NCBI GenBank assembly: GCA_018399015.1
Contig: CP073761.1
Span: forward strand, 3,116,297-3,180,296
DNA: 64,000 nucleotides
DNA from: Cyanobium sp. M30B3
GTDB taxonomy: Bacteria > Cyanobacteriota > Cyanobacteriia > PCC-6307 > Cyanobiaceae
Direction of reading: 5' to 3'
This document shows positions 9,199-21,474 of this stretch, in pieces; the first letter of the stretch is position 1, and each line of letters begins with the position of its first letter. The notes below the pieces were generated by a model. It searched no databases. It worked only from the letters and a program-made list of their open reading frames with translations, and had not been told where the DNA came from. A program made the translations under genes and the position numbers.

Positions 9199-9831
9199 CT
9201 AATCGGGCTGGCGGCGACGGCTGGAGCGGGGCAGCGGGCGGGAGCCGGTGCTCTCAGGGGCAACGCTGCGGGGGGGCGTGGTGGAAGGGGGCGGCGGCTG
9301 CCGCACAGGCGTGGGCTGGCCCATCGACGGCGCAGGGGAGCGCTGCCAGCGGGGCAAGCTGAAGCTGTCGTCGTCGGGCCAGCCGTCTTCGGCGGCAGGC
9401 TGGATCAGCGGGCCGCGGCGCGAGATGGCCTCCAGGGGGCGGCGGCGGGAGCTGCTGCGAACCGAAATCGGCTGGCGCTGCTCCTGGGGCTGCTCCTGGG
9501 GCTGGACTCGCCGGGCGGCTGGGCGCTGGGCCGGAGGCTCGCGGGGCTCCTGCCAGGGCTCGCGCCAGTCGTCGTCATCCTCCAGGATCCACTCCAGCTT
9601 GTCCTCCACCCAGCGGCCCAGCTCGCCCAGCCGCGGGCGCACCCCCGCACCCGCACCGGTGCCGCGGCTGGCTCTGCGGGAGCCGGGGCGGGCGCCGGAG
9701 ACGCCGTCCACCAGTTGCCGGCCCGCGTTCACGAGGCGGTCAATGCCCTGCTCCGGGCGCTGGGGGGGGCGGGGTGTGGAGCGCTGTGGGGCGGGGTCAG
9801 ACCAGCGTTCGGCGGACCAACGTTCATCCAT
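9199..9831 (-). CDS. hypothetical protein, Arg/Pro-rich and largely disordered
   Basis: The 210-residue protein has one conserved-looking helical block (about residues 65-95, RLGELGRWVEDKLEWILEDD) flanked by Arg/Pro/Gln-rich low-complexity sequence. No known domain is recognised. The helical block with its acidic end may be a protein-interaction element. The gene runs in the same direction as the DUF1269 gene, 24 nt upstream of it, so the two may be co-transcribed. Confidence 0.55.
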   Translation of the reverse strand: MDERWSAERWSDPAPQRSTPRPPQRPEQGIDRLVNAGRQLVDGVSGARPGSRRASRGTGAGAGVRPRLGELGRWVEDKLEWILEDDDDWREPWQEPREPPAQRPAARRVQPQEQPQEQRQPISVRSSSRRRPLEAISRRGPLIQPAAEDGWPDDDSFSLPRWQRSPAPSMGQPTPVRQPPPPSTTPPRSVAPESTGSRPLPRSSRRRQPD

Positions 9832-9840
9832 CCGACAACG

Positions 9841-9936
9841 TTACCGGCGCCGGCCCCTGAGCCAGCGCTCCCGCGCCAGCCCCACCACGGCGATGGCCAC
9901 GCCGCTCCACTCCAGACTCCAGAAAAAGACGGCCAC
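9841..9936 (-). CDS. putative 31-residue single-pass membrane protein
   Basis: A short minus-strand frame begins at a GTG (9936) and encodes AVFFWSLEWSGVAIAVVGL followed by ARERWLRGRRR. It is one hydrophobic helix with an Arg-rich end, as in many small membrane proteins. An in-frame TGA lies four codons upstream of the GTG, so the frame cannot be longer. No clear ribosome-binding site is seen. The overlapping frames in this interval look less protein-like. It does not match any small photosystem subunit I know. Confidence 0.3.
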   Translation of the reverse strand: MAVFFWSLEWSGVAIAVVGLARERWLRGRRR

Positions 9937-9964
9937 ACCGATCGTTCACGCGCGCCGACGTTAA

Positions 9965-13177
<3,213 letters not shown>

Positions 13178-13252
13178 ACCCGCCACCCGCGCCACCAGCC
13201 CGGCACAACAGACTGAAGCCATCCCACTGAAGCCATCCCGGTGATCTGCGCC

Positions 13253-13480
13253 ATGGCAACGCCCACCACCGCCTCTGCCGCCGCTCCTGCCGCCTTTCGC
13301 TGGATCAAGACCGACTGCGGCCGAGCGAAATATCTCGACCTCAGCCAGCGTGAGGGGGTGCCGGCCCGGCTGCGGCTGGGTTGGTTCGTGCTGATCGCCG
13401 GCCTGCGCGATTGGCGGCTGGCCGATCCGGATCAGCCCCCCGAAGATCCTCAGGGCTCCCCGCCGGCGGACGGCTCCTGA
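13253..13480 (+). CDS. small conserved hypothetical protein
   Basis: The protein has 75 residues. The core FRWIKTDCGRAKYLDLSQRE followed by a hydrophobic LGWFVLIAGLRDWRL looks conserved and structured, with a Pro-rich acidic tail. An alternative GTG at 13241 would add four residues. The 3' end overlaps the 3' end of the convergent TVP38-family gene by about 30 nt. No function is known to me. Confidence 0.55.
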   Translation: MATPTTASAAAPAAFRWIKTDCGRAKYLDLSQREGVPARLRLGWFVLIAGLRDWRLADPDQPPEDPQGSPPADGS

Positions 13481-14091
13481 AGCACCCGCCGCGCCGCCCG
13501 GCCCACCAGCCACACCACCAGCACGGTGGCCAGCAGGCCCACGATCCGCAGGGCCCAGGTGGCGGGATCGGCCCGGCCGGAGAGCACCTCGCCAAAGCGG
13601 GCCACATCCCCGGCCAGGGCGCCCAGGCCGCAGAACAGGATCGTGCCGGGCACGATGCCGATCAAACCGAGCGTGTAGTCGCGCAGGCTCACCTCGCTGA
13701 GGCCGTAGGCGAGGTTGAGCAGGGAAAAGGGGAAGGCCGGCGAGAGGCGGGTGAGCAGCACCAGCCGCAGCCCCTCGCGGCTCACGGCCTGCTCGATCGC
13801 CAGCAGCCTGGGCACGGCGGCCAGGCGTCGCCGCGCCCAGTCGCGCAACCAGTGGCGCCCCAGCAGGAAGGCCGCCAGGGCCCCGAGGCAGGCCCCCACG
13901 AACACCAGCCCACTGCCCAGGGCGGTGCCATAGAGGGCGCCGGCCAGCATCGAGGCCCACACCCCCGGCAGCAACAGGGTCACCCAGAGGGCATAGAGGG
14001 GCACGAAGGCCGCCGCCCCCCAGGGAGAGCGCAACAGCTCGAGGGCCTGGGGGAGCCAGGGGAGCGTCCACCAGTCGGGAGGGGGCAGCAT
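13450..14091 (-). CDS. TVP38/TMEM64 (VTT domain) family membrane protein
   Basis: The integral membrane protein of about 213 residues has the VTT/SNARE-associated signature: FVPLYALWVTLLLPGVWASM, a Gly-rich reentrant region (GALYGTALGSGLVFVGACLG), LLTRLSPAFPFSLLNLAYGL and a closing GTILFCGLGAL. Relatives are DedA-like transport or lipid-scrambling proteins. The frame stays open well upstream; the ATG at 14091 fits the domain start, with an alternative ATG at 14166. The neighbouring dehydrogenase is divergent. Confidence 0.8.
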   Translation of the reverse strand: MLPPPDWWTLPWLPQALELLRSPWGAAAFVPLYALWVTLLLPGVWASMLAGALYGTALGSGLVFVGACLGALAAFLLGRHWLRDWARRRLAAVPRLLAIEQAVSREGLRLVLLTRLSPAFPFSLLNLAYGLSEVSLRDYTLGLIGIVPGTILFCGLGALAGDVARFGEVLSGRADPATWALRIVGLLATVLVVWLVGRAARRVLQEPSAGGEP

Positions 14092-14187
14092 CGGCACGGC
14101 CAGAGGCGCAGCGCTTGATCCTCGCCCGGGTGGCGGCGGGCTGTGGGTGGCGGCTGGCGGGATCATCGGCTGAGCGCACCTTCCCCC

Positions 14188-15135
14188 ATGACCATCAGCC
14201 TCCTGGGCACCGGCCTGCTCGGCACCGCCATCGGCACCCGGCTGCTCCACTGCGGCCAGCCGCTCAGCGTGTGGAACCGGAGCCCCGGGCGCTGCGCCCC
14301 CCTGGCGGCCCTGGGCGCCCGGCTCGCCGCCAGCCCGGGCGAGGCCGTCGCCGCCGGCGAGGTGGTGATCACCGTGCTCAGCGACGGCCCCACCACCGCG
14401 GCCGTGCTGCTGGAGCAGGCCGGCCCGGCCCTGGCACAGCGGCTGGTGCTGCAGATGGCCACGATCGCGCCGGAGGAGAGCCGGGCGCTGGCAAAGGCCG
14501 TAGCGGAGAAGGGTGCCACCTACCTGGAATGTCCGGTGCTGGGCAGCAGGCCGGAGGCCCTGGCCGGCAGCCTGCAGCTGATGGTGGGCGGCAGCCCCGA
14601 GGCCCTGCAGCGGGCCCGGCCCGTGCTCGCCCACCTGGGCGGCGAGCCCCACCACCTGGGCCCGGTGGGGGCGGCGCTCACCACCAAGCTGGCCCTCAAC
14701 CAGCTGATCGCCAGCCTCACCCACAGCTTCAGCCTCAGCCTGCACTTGGTGCAGCGGGGCGGCGTGGAGGTGGAGGCGTTCATGGCAATCCTGCGCGCCA
14801 GCGCCCTCTACGCGCCCACCTTCGACAAGAAGCTGGCCAAGGAGCTGGCCAACGACTACGCCAACCCCAACTTCCCCACCGCCCACCTGCGCAAGGACCT
14901 GCAGCTGTTCCTGCAGGCCGCCGCTGCCGCCGGCCTGAACAGCGAAGGGCTGAGCGGCCTGGCCCAGCTGCTGGAGCGTGCCACCGCCGCCGGCCTCGAC
15001 GAGCTCGACTACAGCGCCCTGCACCGGCTGGTGGCCCTGGATCGGCCCGTTGCAGAGGCAGTGCCTAGTTTGAATACAGATGCAGGAATCAACGGTGGTG
15101 ATTCGCACGGTGCTGGTGGAGCTCTCCAGCCTTGA
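14188..15135 (+). CDS. NAD(P)-dependent beta-hydroxyacid dehydrogenase family protein
   Basis: The 315-residue protein starts with the Rossmann motif MTISLLGTGLLGTAIGTRLL and carries NRSPGR (NADP-type), VLSDG, the substrate-loop-like YLECPVLGSRPEA and the catalytic Lys region (GAALTTKLALNQLIAS). This is the 3-hydroxyisobutyrate dehydrogenase/glyoxylate-succinic semialdehyde reductase family; the exact substrate cannot be read. Its 3' end overlaps the next gene by about 56 nt if that gene starts at 15080. Confidence 0.85.
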   Translation: MTISLLGTGLLGTAIGTRLLHCGQPLSVWNRSPGRCAPLAALGARLAASPGEAVAAGEVVITVLSDGPTTAAVLLEQAGPALAQRLVLQMATIAPEESRALAKAVAEKGATYLECPVLGSRPEALAGSLQLMVGGSPEALQRARPVLAHLGGEPHHLGPVGAALTTKLALNQLIASLTHSFSLSLHLVQRGGVEVEAFMAILRASALYAPTFDKKLAKELANDYANPNFPTAHLRKDLQLFLQAAAAAGLNSEGLSGLAQLLERATAAGLDELDYSALHRLVALDRPVAEAVPSLNTDAGINGGDSHGAGGALQP

Positions 15136-15751
15136 GGCGGTGGCCTACCGGCAGAAGCTGGGCACTGGCAAATCCGGCGTGGTGATCCTGCGTTACGACA
15201 CGGCCCAACCCGGCCTGGCCCTGCTCAACCGCCACAGCGGCGAGCCGGACATCGCCGCCCACACCCCCCGCGAGCTGTTTCCCCCGGAGGCTTTCCGGGA
15301 GGCTCTCGCCCTCACCTCCGGCATGCCCTATGCCCGGCGCGGCCGGGTGAAGCTGGGCGAACCCCCTGCGGCCATGGCAGGCGATCAGGCCGCCGAGGGG
15401 CCCACCGATGCCGAGCCGTCCCCGGAGGACCTCGGCACCGTGTGCAGCGCGGATTACGCCGCGATCGTGAAGGCCTACACCAACAAGAAGGGCGAACTCT
15501 CCTACGACCTGCTCAACAAGGCTCTGATCAAGGGCGCCCATGCCAACCCGTTCGTGGCCGAGATGAGGCAAGCCGGAGCCTCCCTCGAGGAGATCCGCGA
15601 TCACGTGGTGAAGGCCAACTTCGAGGCGGTGAGCGGCAACCGCTCGCTCAGCCAGAGCGACGCGCAGCGCATCGTGGCCATGCTCGATGAGGTGAGCCCC
15701 CGTTCGGTGCTGGGGGAGTTCAGCGAAGACCTGCGGCATCGCTTCAACTGA
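15080..15751 (+). CDS. hypothetical protein
   Basis: The 223-residue soluble protein has no recognised domain. The N-terminal half (VLVELSSLEAVAYRQKLG, then VVILRYDTAQPGLALL) looks alpha/beta. A Glu/Ala/Pro linker follows at about residues 100-120, then an all-helical C-terminus with charged repeats (AYTNKKGELSYDLLNKALIKG, SLSQSDAQRIVAMLDEV). A start at 15080 overlaps the upstream gene; GTG codons at 15095 and 15098 are alternatives. Probably co-transcribed with the dehydrogenase. Confidence 0.6.
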   Translation: MQESTVVIRTVLVELSSLEAVAYRQKLGTGKSGVVILRYDTAQPGLALLNRHSGEPDIAAHTPRELFPPEAFREALALTSGMPYARRGRVKLGEPPAAMAGDQAAEGPTDAEPSPEDLGTVCSADYAAIVKAYTNKKGELSYDLLNKALIKGAHANPFVAEMRQAGASLEEIRDHVVKANFEAVSGNRSLSQSDAQRIVAMLDEVSPRSVLGEFSEDLRHRFN

Positions 15752-15813
15752 TCCAGATTGGTCTGGGCAGCAGCCCGGCGGCGCGCCACCGCCATGTCCT
15801 TCGCCCACCCATC

Positions 15814-16077
15814 GTGATCGAGCTTCTGGGCTACGCCGCCGCCACGCTCACCACCGTGAGCTTCGTGCCCCAGGCGATCAAGACCCTGCGCAGCGGCGAC
15901 ACGGCCGCCATCTCCCTGCGCATGTATCTGCTGTTCACCAGCGGCATCGCCCTGTGGGGGATCTACGGGCTGCTGCGCGGCGACGGCCCGCTGATCACCG
16001 CCAACGCCATCACCCTGGTGAGCACCTGTCTGATCCTGCAGTGCAAGCTGCGGGCGGTGCTGGCGGGGCGGCGCTGA
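15814..16077 (+). CDS. SemiSWEET family sugar transporter
   Basis: The 87-residue protein has three hydrophobic segments and the PQ-loop signature TVSFVPQAIKTLRSGDTAAIS in helix 1, with SLRMYLLFTSGIALWGIYGLL and NAITLVSTCLILQCKL following. SemiSWEETs are half-size relatives of eukaryotic SWEETs that dimerise to move small sugars. Length and motif spacing match the family. Translation starts at GTG 15814. Converges on valS. Confidence 0.85.
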   Translation: MIELLGYAAATLTTVSFVPQAIKTLRSGDTAAISLRMYLLFTSGIALWGIYGLLRGDGPLITANAITLVSTCLILQCKLRAVLAGRR

Positions 16078-16080
16078 GGA

Positions 16081-18945
16081 TCAAACCAGCTCCGCCAGCC
16101 GGCGGCGCGCCAGCTCCGCCTGGACCTCAGCTTCAGCCAGGTTGGCGCGGCACTCGACCACCACGGCCGCTGGCGCCTTATCGGCAAAGTTGGGATTGGC
16201 CAGGCGGCCGGCCAGGCCTGCGATCTCTTTTTCGGCCTTGGTCAGATCCTTCTCGAGGCGGCTGCGCAGGGCATCCAGATCCACCAGCCCTTCGAGCGGC
16301 AACAGCACCTGCAGCTCGCCGCACACCCCCGCCAACGCCCGCTGACCGCCCCCACTGCTGCGGGCGGCTTCAGCGGCAGCAGGGTCCAGCACCGTCACGC
16401 TCGCGGCCCGCGTGAGAGCGGTGATGTCCGGGGTTGCGTCCTGCAGCAGGGCCGCAAGCTCGTCGCGGCCTGTGACGAATCCCACCGGCGCCGGCTGGGC
16501 CGGCTTGAGTCCCGCCACAGCCCGCAGGTTGCGCACCACCCGGATCGCCTCGATCAGCTCAGCGAACGCGTCCTCCAGGGCGTCGTTGAGGGCCGCTGCG
16601 TCGACCTGCGGCCAGCGCTGCAGGGCAAGGAAAGTGCCCTGCGGCTCACCGCTGAGGCCGTGCCAGAGCTCCTCGCTGAGGTGCGGCATCAGCGGGTGGA
16701 GCATCACCAGCAGCTCCTGGAGCACCTTGGCCAGCACCTGGCGGGCCGTGCGCTGGTCAGCGAGGGCCTGCGCGCGAGCCGTGCCCTCCAGCTCCGCCGG
16801 CACCTGCAGCCGCCGCTTGATCAGCTCCAGATACCAGTCGCACACCTCGTTCCAGGCGAACTCGTAGAGCCCCTTGGCCGCCTCGCCCAGGGCATAACTG
16901 GCGTAGCGCTCAGCGGTCTCGCGGTTGACGCGGGCCAGGCGCGAGAGGATCCAGCGGTCGGCCAGCTGCAGGGAATCAGGATCCGGCTCACCCAGGCTCG
17001 CCGGCGTCTCGCCGCCCAGGTTCATCAGGGCGAAGCGGGTGGCGTTCCAAAGCTTGTTGGCGAAGTTGCGCGAGGCCTCCACCGTGGCGGAGGTGTCGCT
17101 CTTGCGGTCGTAGTCGAGGCGGATGTCCTGGCCGGCGCCGGCCACCTCGCGCACCAGGGCGAAGCGCAGGGCGTCGGCGCCGTAGCGCTCGATCAGCAGC
17201 AGCGGGTCGATGCCGTTGCCCGCGCTCTTGCTCATCTTGCGGTTGTTCTCATCGCGCACCAGGCCGTGGATGTACACGTCCCGGAAGGGAATCCAGGTGT
17301 CGCGGCCGCCGACCGGCTGCTCGCCCTCCTGCAGGAATGCCCCGGCCATCATCGTCATCCGGGCCACCCAGAAAAAGATGATGTCGAAGCCCGTCACCAG
17401 CACGCTGGTGGGATACCAGCGGGCCAGATCTGGCGGCTCAGCCTCACCCGCCTCGCCGGGCCAACCGAGGGTGGAGAAGGGCCAGAGGCCGCTGGAGAAC
17501 CAGGTGTCGAGGGCGTCGGGATCCTGCTCCAGCACCACGGGGTGGGCGTGGGTGCCGCCGGCGAACTGCGCCTCCGCCTTGGCCCGGGCCTCCTCCTCGT
17601 TGCGGGCCACCACGTAGGGCGTGCTGTCGGTGATCTCGCCGCCGGTTTCGCTCACCACAAACCAGGCGGGGATGCGGTGGCCCCACCACAGCTGGCGGGA
17701 GATGCACCAGTCGCGGATGTCGGTGAGCCAGTCGCGATACACCTTGCTCCAGCGCTCCGGCACGAAGCGCGGGTCGGGACCGGCGGCGGCATCCAGGGCC
17801 TCGCGGCAACGGGCGGCCAAGGGCTCGGTGCGCACAAACCACTGGGTGGAGAGCAGCGGCTCCACCGGCACCTTGCCGCGATCCGAAAACGGCACACTGT
17901 GGCGGTAGGGCTCCACCTTCACCAGGAACCCCTCGGCCTCCATGGCGGCCACCACCGCCTTGCGGGCCTCGAAGCGATCGAGCCCCTGGAAGCGACCGGC
18001 GGCTTCGTTCATCGTGCCGTCCTTGGCCATCACCGTGATCAGCGGCAGGTTGTGGCGCTGGCCGATGGCGAAGTCGTTGGGGTCGTGGGCGGGGGTCACC
18101 TTCACGCAACCGGTGCCGAAGTCGGCATCCACGTGGTCGTCGGCCACGATCGGGATCTGGCGGCCCACCAGCGGCAGGGTGAGGGTCTGCCCCACCAGAT
18201 CGGCGTAGCGCGGATCCCTGGGGTTCACGGCCACTGCCGTGTCGCCCAGCAGGGTTTCGGGGCGGGTGGTGGCCACCTCCAGGTGGGTGCGGCCTTTAGC
18301 AGCAGCAGTGGCGGCCCCGCCGCTCAGGGGATAGCGGAAGTGCCAGAGGTGACCGTCCACCTCCTTCATCTCCACCTCCAGATCGCTCACCGCCGAGCCG
18401 GAGGCCGGGCACCAGTTCACCAGGTATTCACCCCGGTAGATCAGCCCCTGCTCGTGCAGGCGATTGAAGGCCTCGATCACCGCCGTGCTGCAGCCCTGAT
18501 CCAGCGTGAAGCGCTCGCGCCGCCAGTCCACCGAGTAGCCCAGCCGGCGCAGCTGGCCCACGATCGTGCCGCCGCTCTGGGCCTTCCACTCCCAGGCCTT
18601 CTCCAGAAAGGCCTCACGGCCCAGATCTTCCTTGCGCTGGCCCTCCGCCTTGAGCTGCTTCTCCAGGATCGTCTGCACGGCGATCGAGGCGTGGTCGGTG
18701 CCAGGCAGGCAGAGCACGTTTTTGCCCTGCAGGCGCTGGAAGCGCACGATCGTGTCGATCAGGGCCGTGTTGAAGGCATGGCCCATGTGCAGGCTGCCGG
18801 TGACGTTCGGCGGCGGGATCACCACCGAGAACGGCTCGCCGGGAGCGCTGGGGTCGGGATGGAAGGCGCCGCTGCTCTCCCAGGCCTGCTGCCAGCGGGC
18901 TTCGGTGCCCGCCGGGTCGTAGGTCTTGGGCAGGGCGTCCGTCAC
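16081..18945 (-). CDS. valS: valyl-tRNA synthetase
   Basis: This class I synthetase charges tRNA-Val. The HIGH-type motif is [15 protein letters not shown] and the KMSKS motif is [14 protein letters not shown]. The connective editing domain, the anticodon-binding helical domain and a C-terminal coiled coil ([23 protein letters not shown], given here as scattered key residues only: repeated Leu/Lys/Glu heptads) are present. The start is placed at GTG 18945 because [19 protein letters not shown] is where the family usually begins; an ATG at 18978 would add 11 residues. Its substrate tRNA-Val(UAC) is at 38059-38130. Confidence 0.97.
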   Translation of the reverse strand: MTDALPKTYDPAGTEARWQQAWESSGAFHPDPSAPGEPFSVVIPPPNVTGSLHMGHAFNTALIDTIVRFQRLQGKNVLCLPGTDHASIAVQTILEKQLKAEGQRKEDLGREAFLEKAWEWKAQSGGTIVGQLRRLGYSVDWRRERFTLDQGCSTAVIEAFNRLHEQGLIYRGEYLVNWCPASGSAVSDLEVEMKEVDGHLWHFRYPLSGGAATAAAKGRTHLEVATTRPETLLGDTAVAVNPRDPRYADLVGQTLTLPLVGRQIPIVADDHVDADFGTGCVKVTPAHDPNDFAIGQRHNLPLITVMAKDGTMNEAAGRFQGLDRFEARKAVVAAMEAEGFLVKVEPYRHSVPFSDRGKVPVEPLLSTQWFVRTEPLAARCREALDAAAGPDPRFVPERWSKVYRDWLTDIRDWCISRQLWWGHRIPAWFVVSETGGEITDSTPYVVARNEEEARAKAEAQFAGGTHAHPVVLEQDPDALDTWFSSGLWPFSTLGWPGEAGEAEPPDLARWYPTSVLVTGFDIIFFWVARMTMMAGAFLQEGEQPVGGRDTWIPFRDVYIHGLVRDENNRKMSKSAGNGIDPLLLIERYGADALRFALVREVAGAGQDIRLDYDRKSDTSATVEASRNFANKLWNATRFALMNLGGETPASLGEPDPDSLQLADRWILSRLARVNRETAERYASYALGEAAKGLYEFAWNEVCDWYLELIKRRLQVPAELEGTARAQALADQRTARQVLAKVLQELLVMLHPLMPHLSEELWHGLSGEPQGTFLALQRWPQVDAAALNDALEDAFAELIEAIRVVRNLRAVAGLKPAQPAPVGFVTGRDELAALLQDATPDITALTRAASVTVLDPAAAEAARSSGGGQRALAGVCGELQVLLPLEGLVDLDALRSRLEKDLTKAEKEIAGLAGRLANPNFADKAPAAVVVECRANLAEAEVQAELARRRLAELV

Positions 18946-19020
18946 GGCAGCGGGGCAGGCAGGGCCCCATCGTCTCAAAGGGCCTGGTGGATGGTGCCAG
19001 GCCCGCCGCGAAAGCCGAAG

Positions 19021-19890
19021 TCAGTTGGCGGAGCTGCCCTGCATCGCCACCGGAATCCGGGGCACGGGGAAACCGGCCTTGCCGAGCACCTCCACGATCA
19101 TCCGGTTGGTGTCGAAGTACACCTGCCAGTAGTTGGCGGTATGGGTGTACGGGCGCACCGCCAGGCGGGGGCCCCGCTCGCTGAACTCCAGCACCTCCAC
19201 ATCGGCCTCCATGCCCTCCACCTGGTTGGGCACCTGCTTGATTCCTTCCTTGAGCAGGCCGATGGCCTTGCCCACGTCGGCGCTGTTGTCGAGCTGGGCC
19301 ACCAGCTCAACGCGGCGGAAGGGATTGGTGGAGTAGTTCTTGATGGTGTCGCCAAACAGCTTGGCGTTGCCCACGAAGTTCTGCACGTTGTCCGGCGATC
19401 TGATCGCGGTCACGAACATGCCCACCTCGTCCACCGTGCCCTCCACGCCACCGGCATCGATGTAGTCACCGGCATTGATCGGCCGGAAGATCTGCAGGAA
19501 CACCCCGGCGGCGAAGTTGCCGAGCATGCCGCTCCAGGCTGCGCCGATCGCCACGCCGGCACCGGCCAGCAGGGCGGCGAAGCTGGCGGTTTCGATACCG
19601 AAGAAGCCCAGGATGGCCACCACCAGCACCACCCGCAGCAGGGCGCCGAGGATGTTGAGCAGGTAGCTGATCAGGGTTGGGTCGAGGGTGCCCTGGTTGA
19701 GCACGCGACGCAGCAGGCGCAGGGCCAGACCGATCAGCCAGCCGCCGGCGATCCAGAGGGCAACCGCACCGACCAGTTTGAACAGGAACGGAACGATCAG
19801 TGCAGCGATATCCGCGGCTGGTACCAGTGCAATGATCCCGGGCAGCGACATGAGTTTCAAAGAGGTCAACTCTTTCATTAACGCCCTCAA
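19021..19890 (-). CDS. MscS-family mechanosensitive ion channel
   Basis: The 289-residue protein has several transmembrane helices, the pore-helix region rich in Gly/Ala (FAALLAGAGVAIGAAWSGML) and the beta-domain sequence GDYIDAGGVEGTVDEVGMF, followed by the cytoplasmic vestibule (NPFRRVELVAQLDNSADV). It would open on membrane tension to release solutes during hypo-osmotic shock. The size is that of the short E. coli MscS type. The second MscS relative in this window (22786-24036) is longer and belongs to another subgroup. Confidence 0.92.
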   Translation of the reverse strand: MRALMKELTSLKLMSLPGIIALVPAADIAALIVPFLFKLVGAVALWIAGGWLIGLALRLLRRVLNQGTLDPTLISYLLNILGALLRVVLVVAILGFFGIETASFAALLAGAGVAIGAAWSGMLGNFAAGVFLQIFRPINAGDYIDAGGVEGTVDEVGMFVTAIRSPDNVQNFVGNAKLFGDTIKNYSTNPFRRVELVAQLDNSADVGKAIGLLKEGIKQVPNQVEGMEADVEVLEFSERGPRLAVRPYTHTANYWQVYFDTNRMIVEVLGKAGFPVPRIPVAMQGSSAN

Positions 19891-20004
19891 CCCCTAGGGG
19901 GGGATGTCGCGGTGTGCAAATCAACACCCGATTCAACATCGGCTAAAAATAACAAAAACCGCACAGTCCAGCCAACGGGCGTCGCGCTCGCGCCAGACAA
20001 GACT

Positions 20005-20649
20005 TCAGGCTGACAGGCGCTTCAGGTAGTCCTCCAGGGTGCCGGCATTGATCCAGCCGGTGGCGATCGTCTTGCTGTGGCTGGGGCTCACCCGGCCGCG
20101 GTGGATGTGCGAGATCCCCGCGGGAAAAAGCAACAGCTTGCCCCGCTCCGCCTGCTCGTGGTGGCCCTGCCAGTGGAACTCGGTGCCGCCCTCGGGAAGC
20201 CCGTTGCAATAGAGGATCCAGGCCAGCACCCGCGCCTGGGGTTCGGTGGCCTCGTCGCTGATCGTCCAGTCGCAGTGCCAGCGTTTGAAGCCCTCTCCCG
20301 GCGCGTAGCGCTGCAGATTGAAGATCGGGTTCACGAACAGGCTCTGCTGGGGGCAGCAGCCTTTCAGCAGCGGCCGCTCCTTCAGGTACTGGCCCAGGGC
20401 CGCATTCACCCCGCGCAGGATCACCTCGGCCAGGGCGAAGGCCTCGGGGTCGCTGCGGTCGATCGCCACCAGGCTGATATCGGTGGAGATTTTGGCGGGC
20501 TCAGGGGCCGGCTCTCCCGGCTTCCCCTGGCCCCCAGGCCCGAAGGCCACGCCGGGCCGTTGCAGGTCGGGGCGGCGGTCGAAGAAGGCCATCACCCCAT
20601 CGGCCAGGGCCTCGAAGCCGGCGTTGCGGTAGGCGGCGATCAGGTTCAT
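20005..20649 (-). CDS. 2OG-Fe(II) oxygenase (prolyl-4-hydroxylase-like)
   Basis: The 214-residue protein has the double-stranded beta-helix oxygenase signature: the iron-binding HxD is WHCDW, the distal His lies in FPAGISHIHRGRVSP, and the 2-oxoglutarate-binding Lys is in SKTIATGWIN. Related enzymes hydroxylate proline or other residues of proteins or small molecules. The start overlaps the stop of the hypothetical gene upstream (ATGA, 20646-20649), implying co-translation. A divergent relative with HxE instead of HxD is at 43525-44115 in the inserted region. Confidence 0.85.
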   Translation of the reverse strand: MNLIAAYRNAGFEALADGVMAFFDRRPDLQRPGVAFGPGGQGKPGEPAPEPAKISTDISLVAIDRSDPEAFALAEVILRGVNAALGQYLKERPLLKGCCPQQSLFVNPIFNLQRYAPGEGFKRWHCDWTISDEATEPQARVLAWILYCNGLPEGGTEFHWQGHHEQAERGKLLLFPAGISHIHRGRVSPSHSKTIATGWINAGTLEDYLKRLSA

Positions 20650-21104
20650 GGATGGGGCAGCCAGGGAATCACCACGGCCCGCTCCAGCCTGCCCCAGCGC
20701 GCCTGGTCCAACACCACCCGCGGCGCCAGACCCACCCGCTCGAGGGCCTGGGCGATCCGCTCCGGACTGAGCCCAGCCTCACCGGCCCCGAGGGGCAGCG
20801 CCAGCACCTGGGGCTCGGCGGGATCGGCCAGCAGCTGCAGGTCGAGATCCTCCAGCTCCCGCTGGAAGTAGAGCCGCCGCAGCCGCGCCCCCAGGGCCGG
20901 CCCCAGGGCGGCGGCGAAGCGCTGCAGCTCAGCCTCCTCGCCGCTGCAGCCGCAGTTGAGGGCCAGCCAGATCAGCAGCTTGGCCCAGCTGTCGGCCGTC
21001 CACAGCGGCTGGAAACTGTCGCGGTGCTGGCGCACCAGCTCACCCAGGGCGAAGTCCACCAGGGTGGCCTGCAGGCGGGACGCCTCCGGTGTGGAATCGG
21101 CCAT
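20646..21104 (-). CDS. conserved hypothetical protein, coupled to the 2OG oxygenase
   Basis: About 152 residues from the ATG at 21104; the frame continues to 21269, and an ATG at 21221 would overlap the divergent gene at 21220. The sequence is helical, with DFALGELVRQHRDSFQPLW, WAKLLIWLALNCGCSG and a C-terminal segment ending in VVIPWLPHP. No domain is recognised. The TGA overlaps the oxygenase ATG, so the pair is probably one functional unit; it could be an accessory or substrate of that enzyme, but this is inference. Confidence 0.55.
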   Translation of the reverse strand: MADSTPEASRLQATLVDFALGELVRQHRDSFQPLWTADSWAKLLIWLALNCGCSGEEAELQRFAAALGPALGARLRRLYFQRELEDLDLQLLADPAEPQVLALPLGAGEAGLSPERIAQALERVGLAPRVVLDQARWGRLERAVVIPWLPHP

Positions 21105-21219
21105 GGCAGCGCGCAACACAGCCAGCCATCCTCTCCAGTCGGCCGGCCATTCACGCCAGCGCTGTTCGCAGAGGCTCGCCAGTGGGCAAACTGCAGAGGC
21201 ATCGTCCCTGGAGACGCCC

Positions 21220-21474
21220 ATGGCCCTGGATCTGAACGACCCGGAGCTCGAATTTGCCGATCTGGTCACCGCCTACCAGAGCTGGGTGATGGCCGTGATC
21301 AACGATGAAAAGCTGGGCGGCGAGCCGCTGCTCAGCGACGAGATCGTCGATGACGCCCTCAACGCCATGCGCTTTTTGCCCGATGTGGTGACCAGCGCCA
21401 TCGAGACCACCCTGGCGCGGGTGTACGACGTGGATGCCGAGGAGCTGGCCGGCCTGCTCTATCCGGAGGAGTGA
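21220..21474 (+). CDS. small acidic conserved hypothetical protein
   Basis: The 84-residue, strongly acidic helical protein starts MALDLNDPELEFADLVTAYQ and ends DAEELAGLLYPEE. It carries no recognised domain but looks like a compact conserved cyanobacterial protein. Its stop overlaps the GTG start of the solute-binding-protein gene (21471-21474), indicating translational coupling. Confidence 0.65.
   Translation: MALDLNDPELEFADLVTAYQSWVMAVINDEKLGGEPLLSDEIVDDALNAMRFLPDVVTSAIETTLARVYDVDAEELAGLLYPEE

Noticed and set aside
16660..19881. 1073-codon open frame on the plus strand
   Set aside because: It is antisense to valS and the MscS gene, with His/Gly/Ala-rich shadow composition and no domain.
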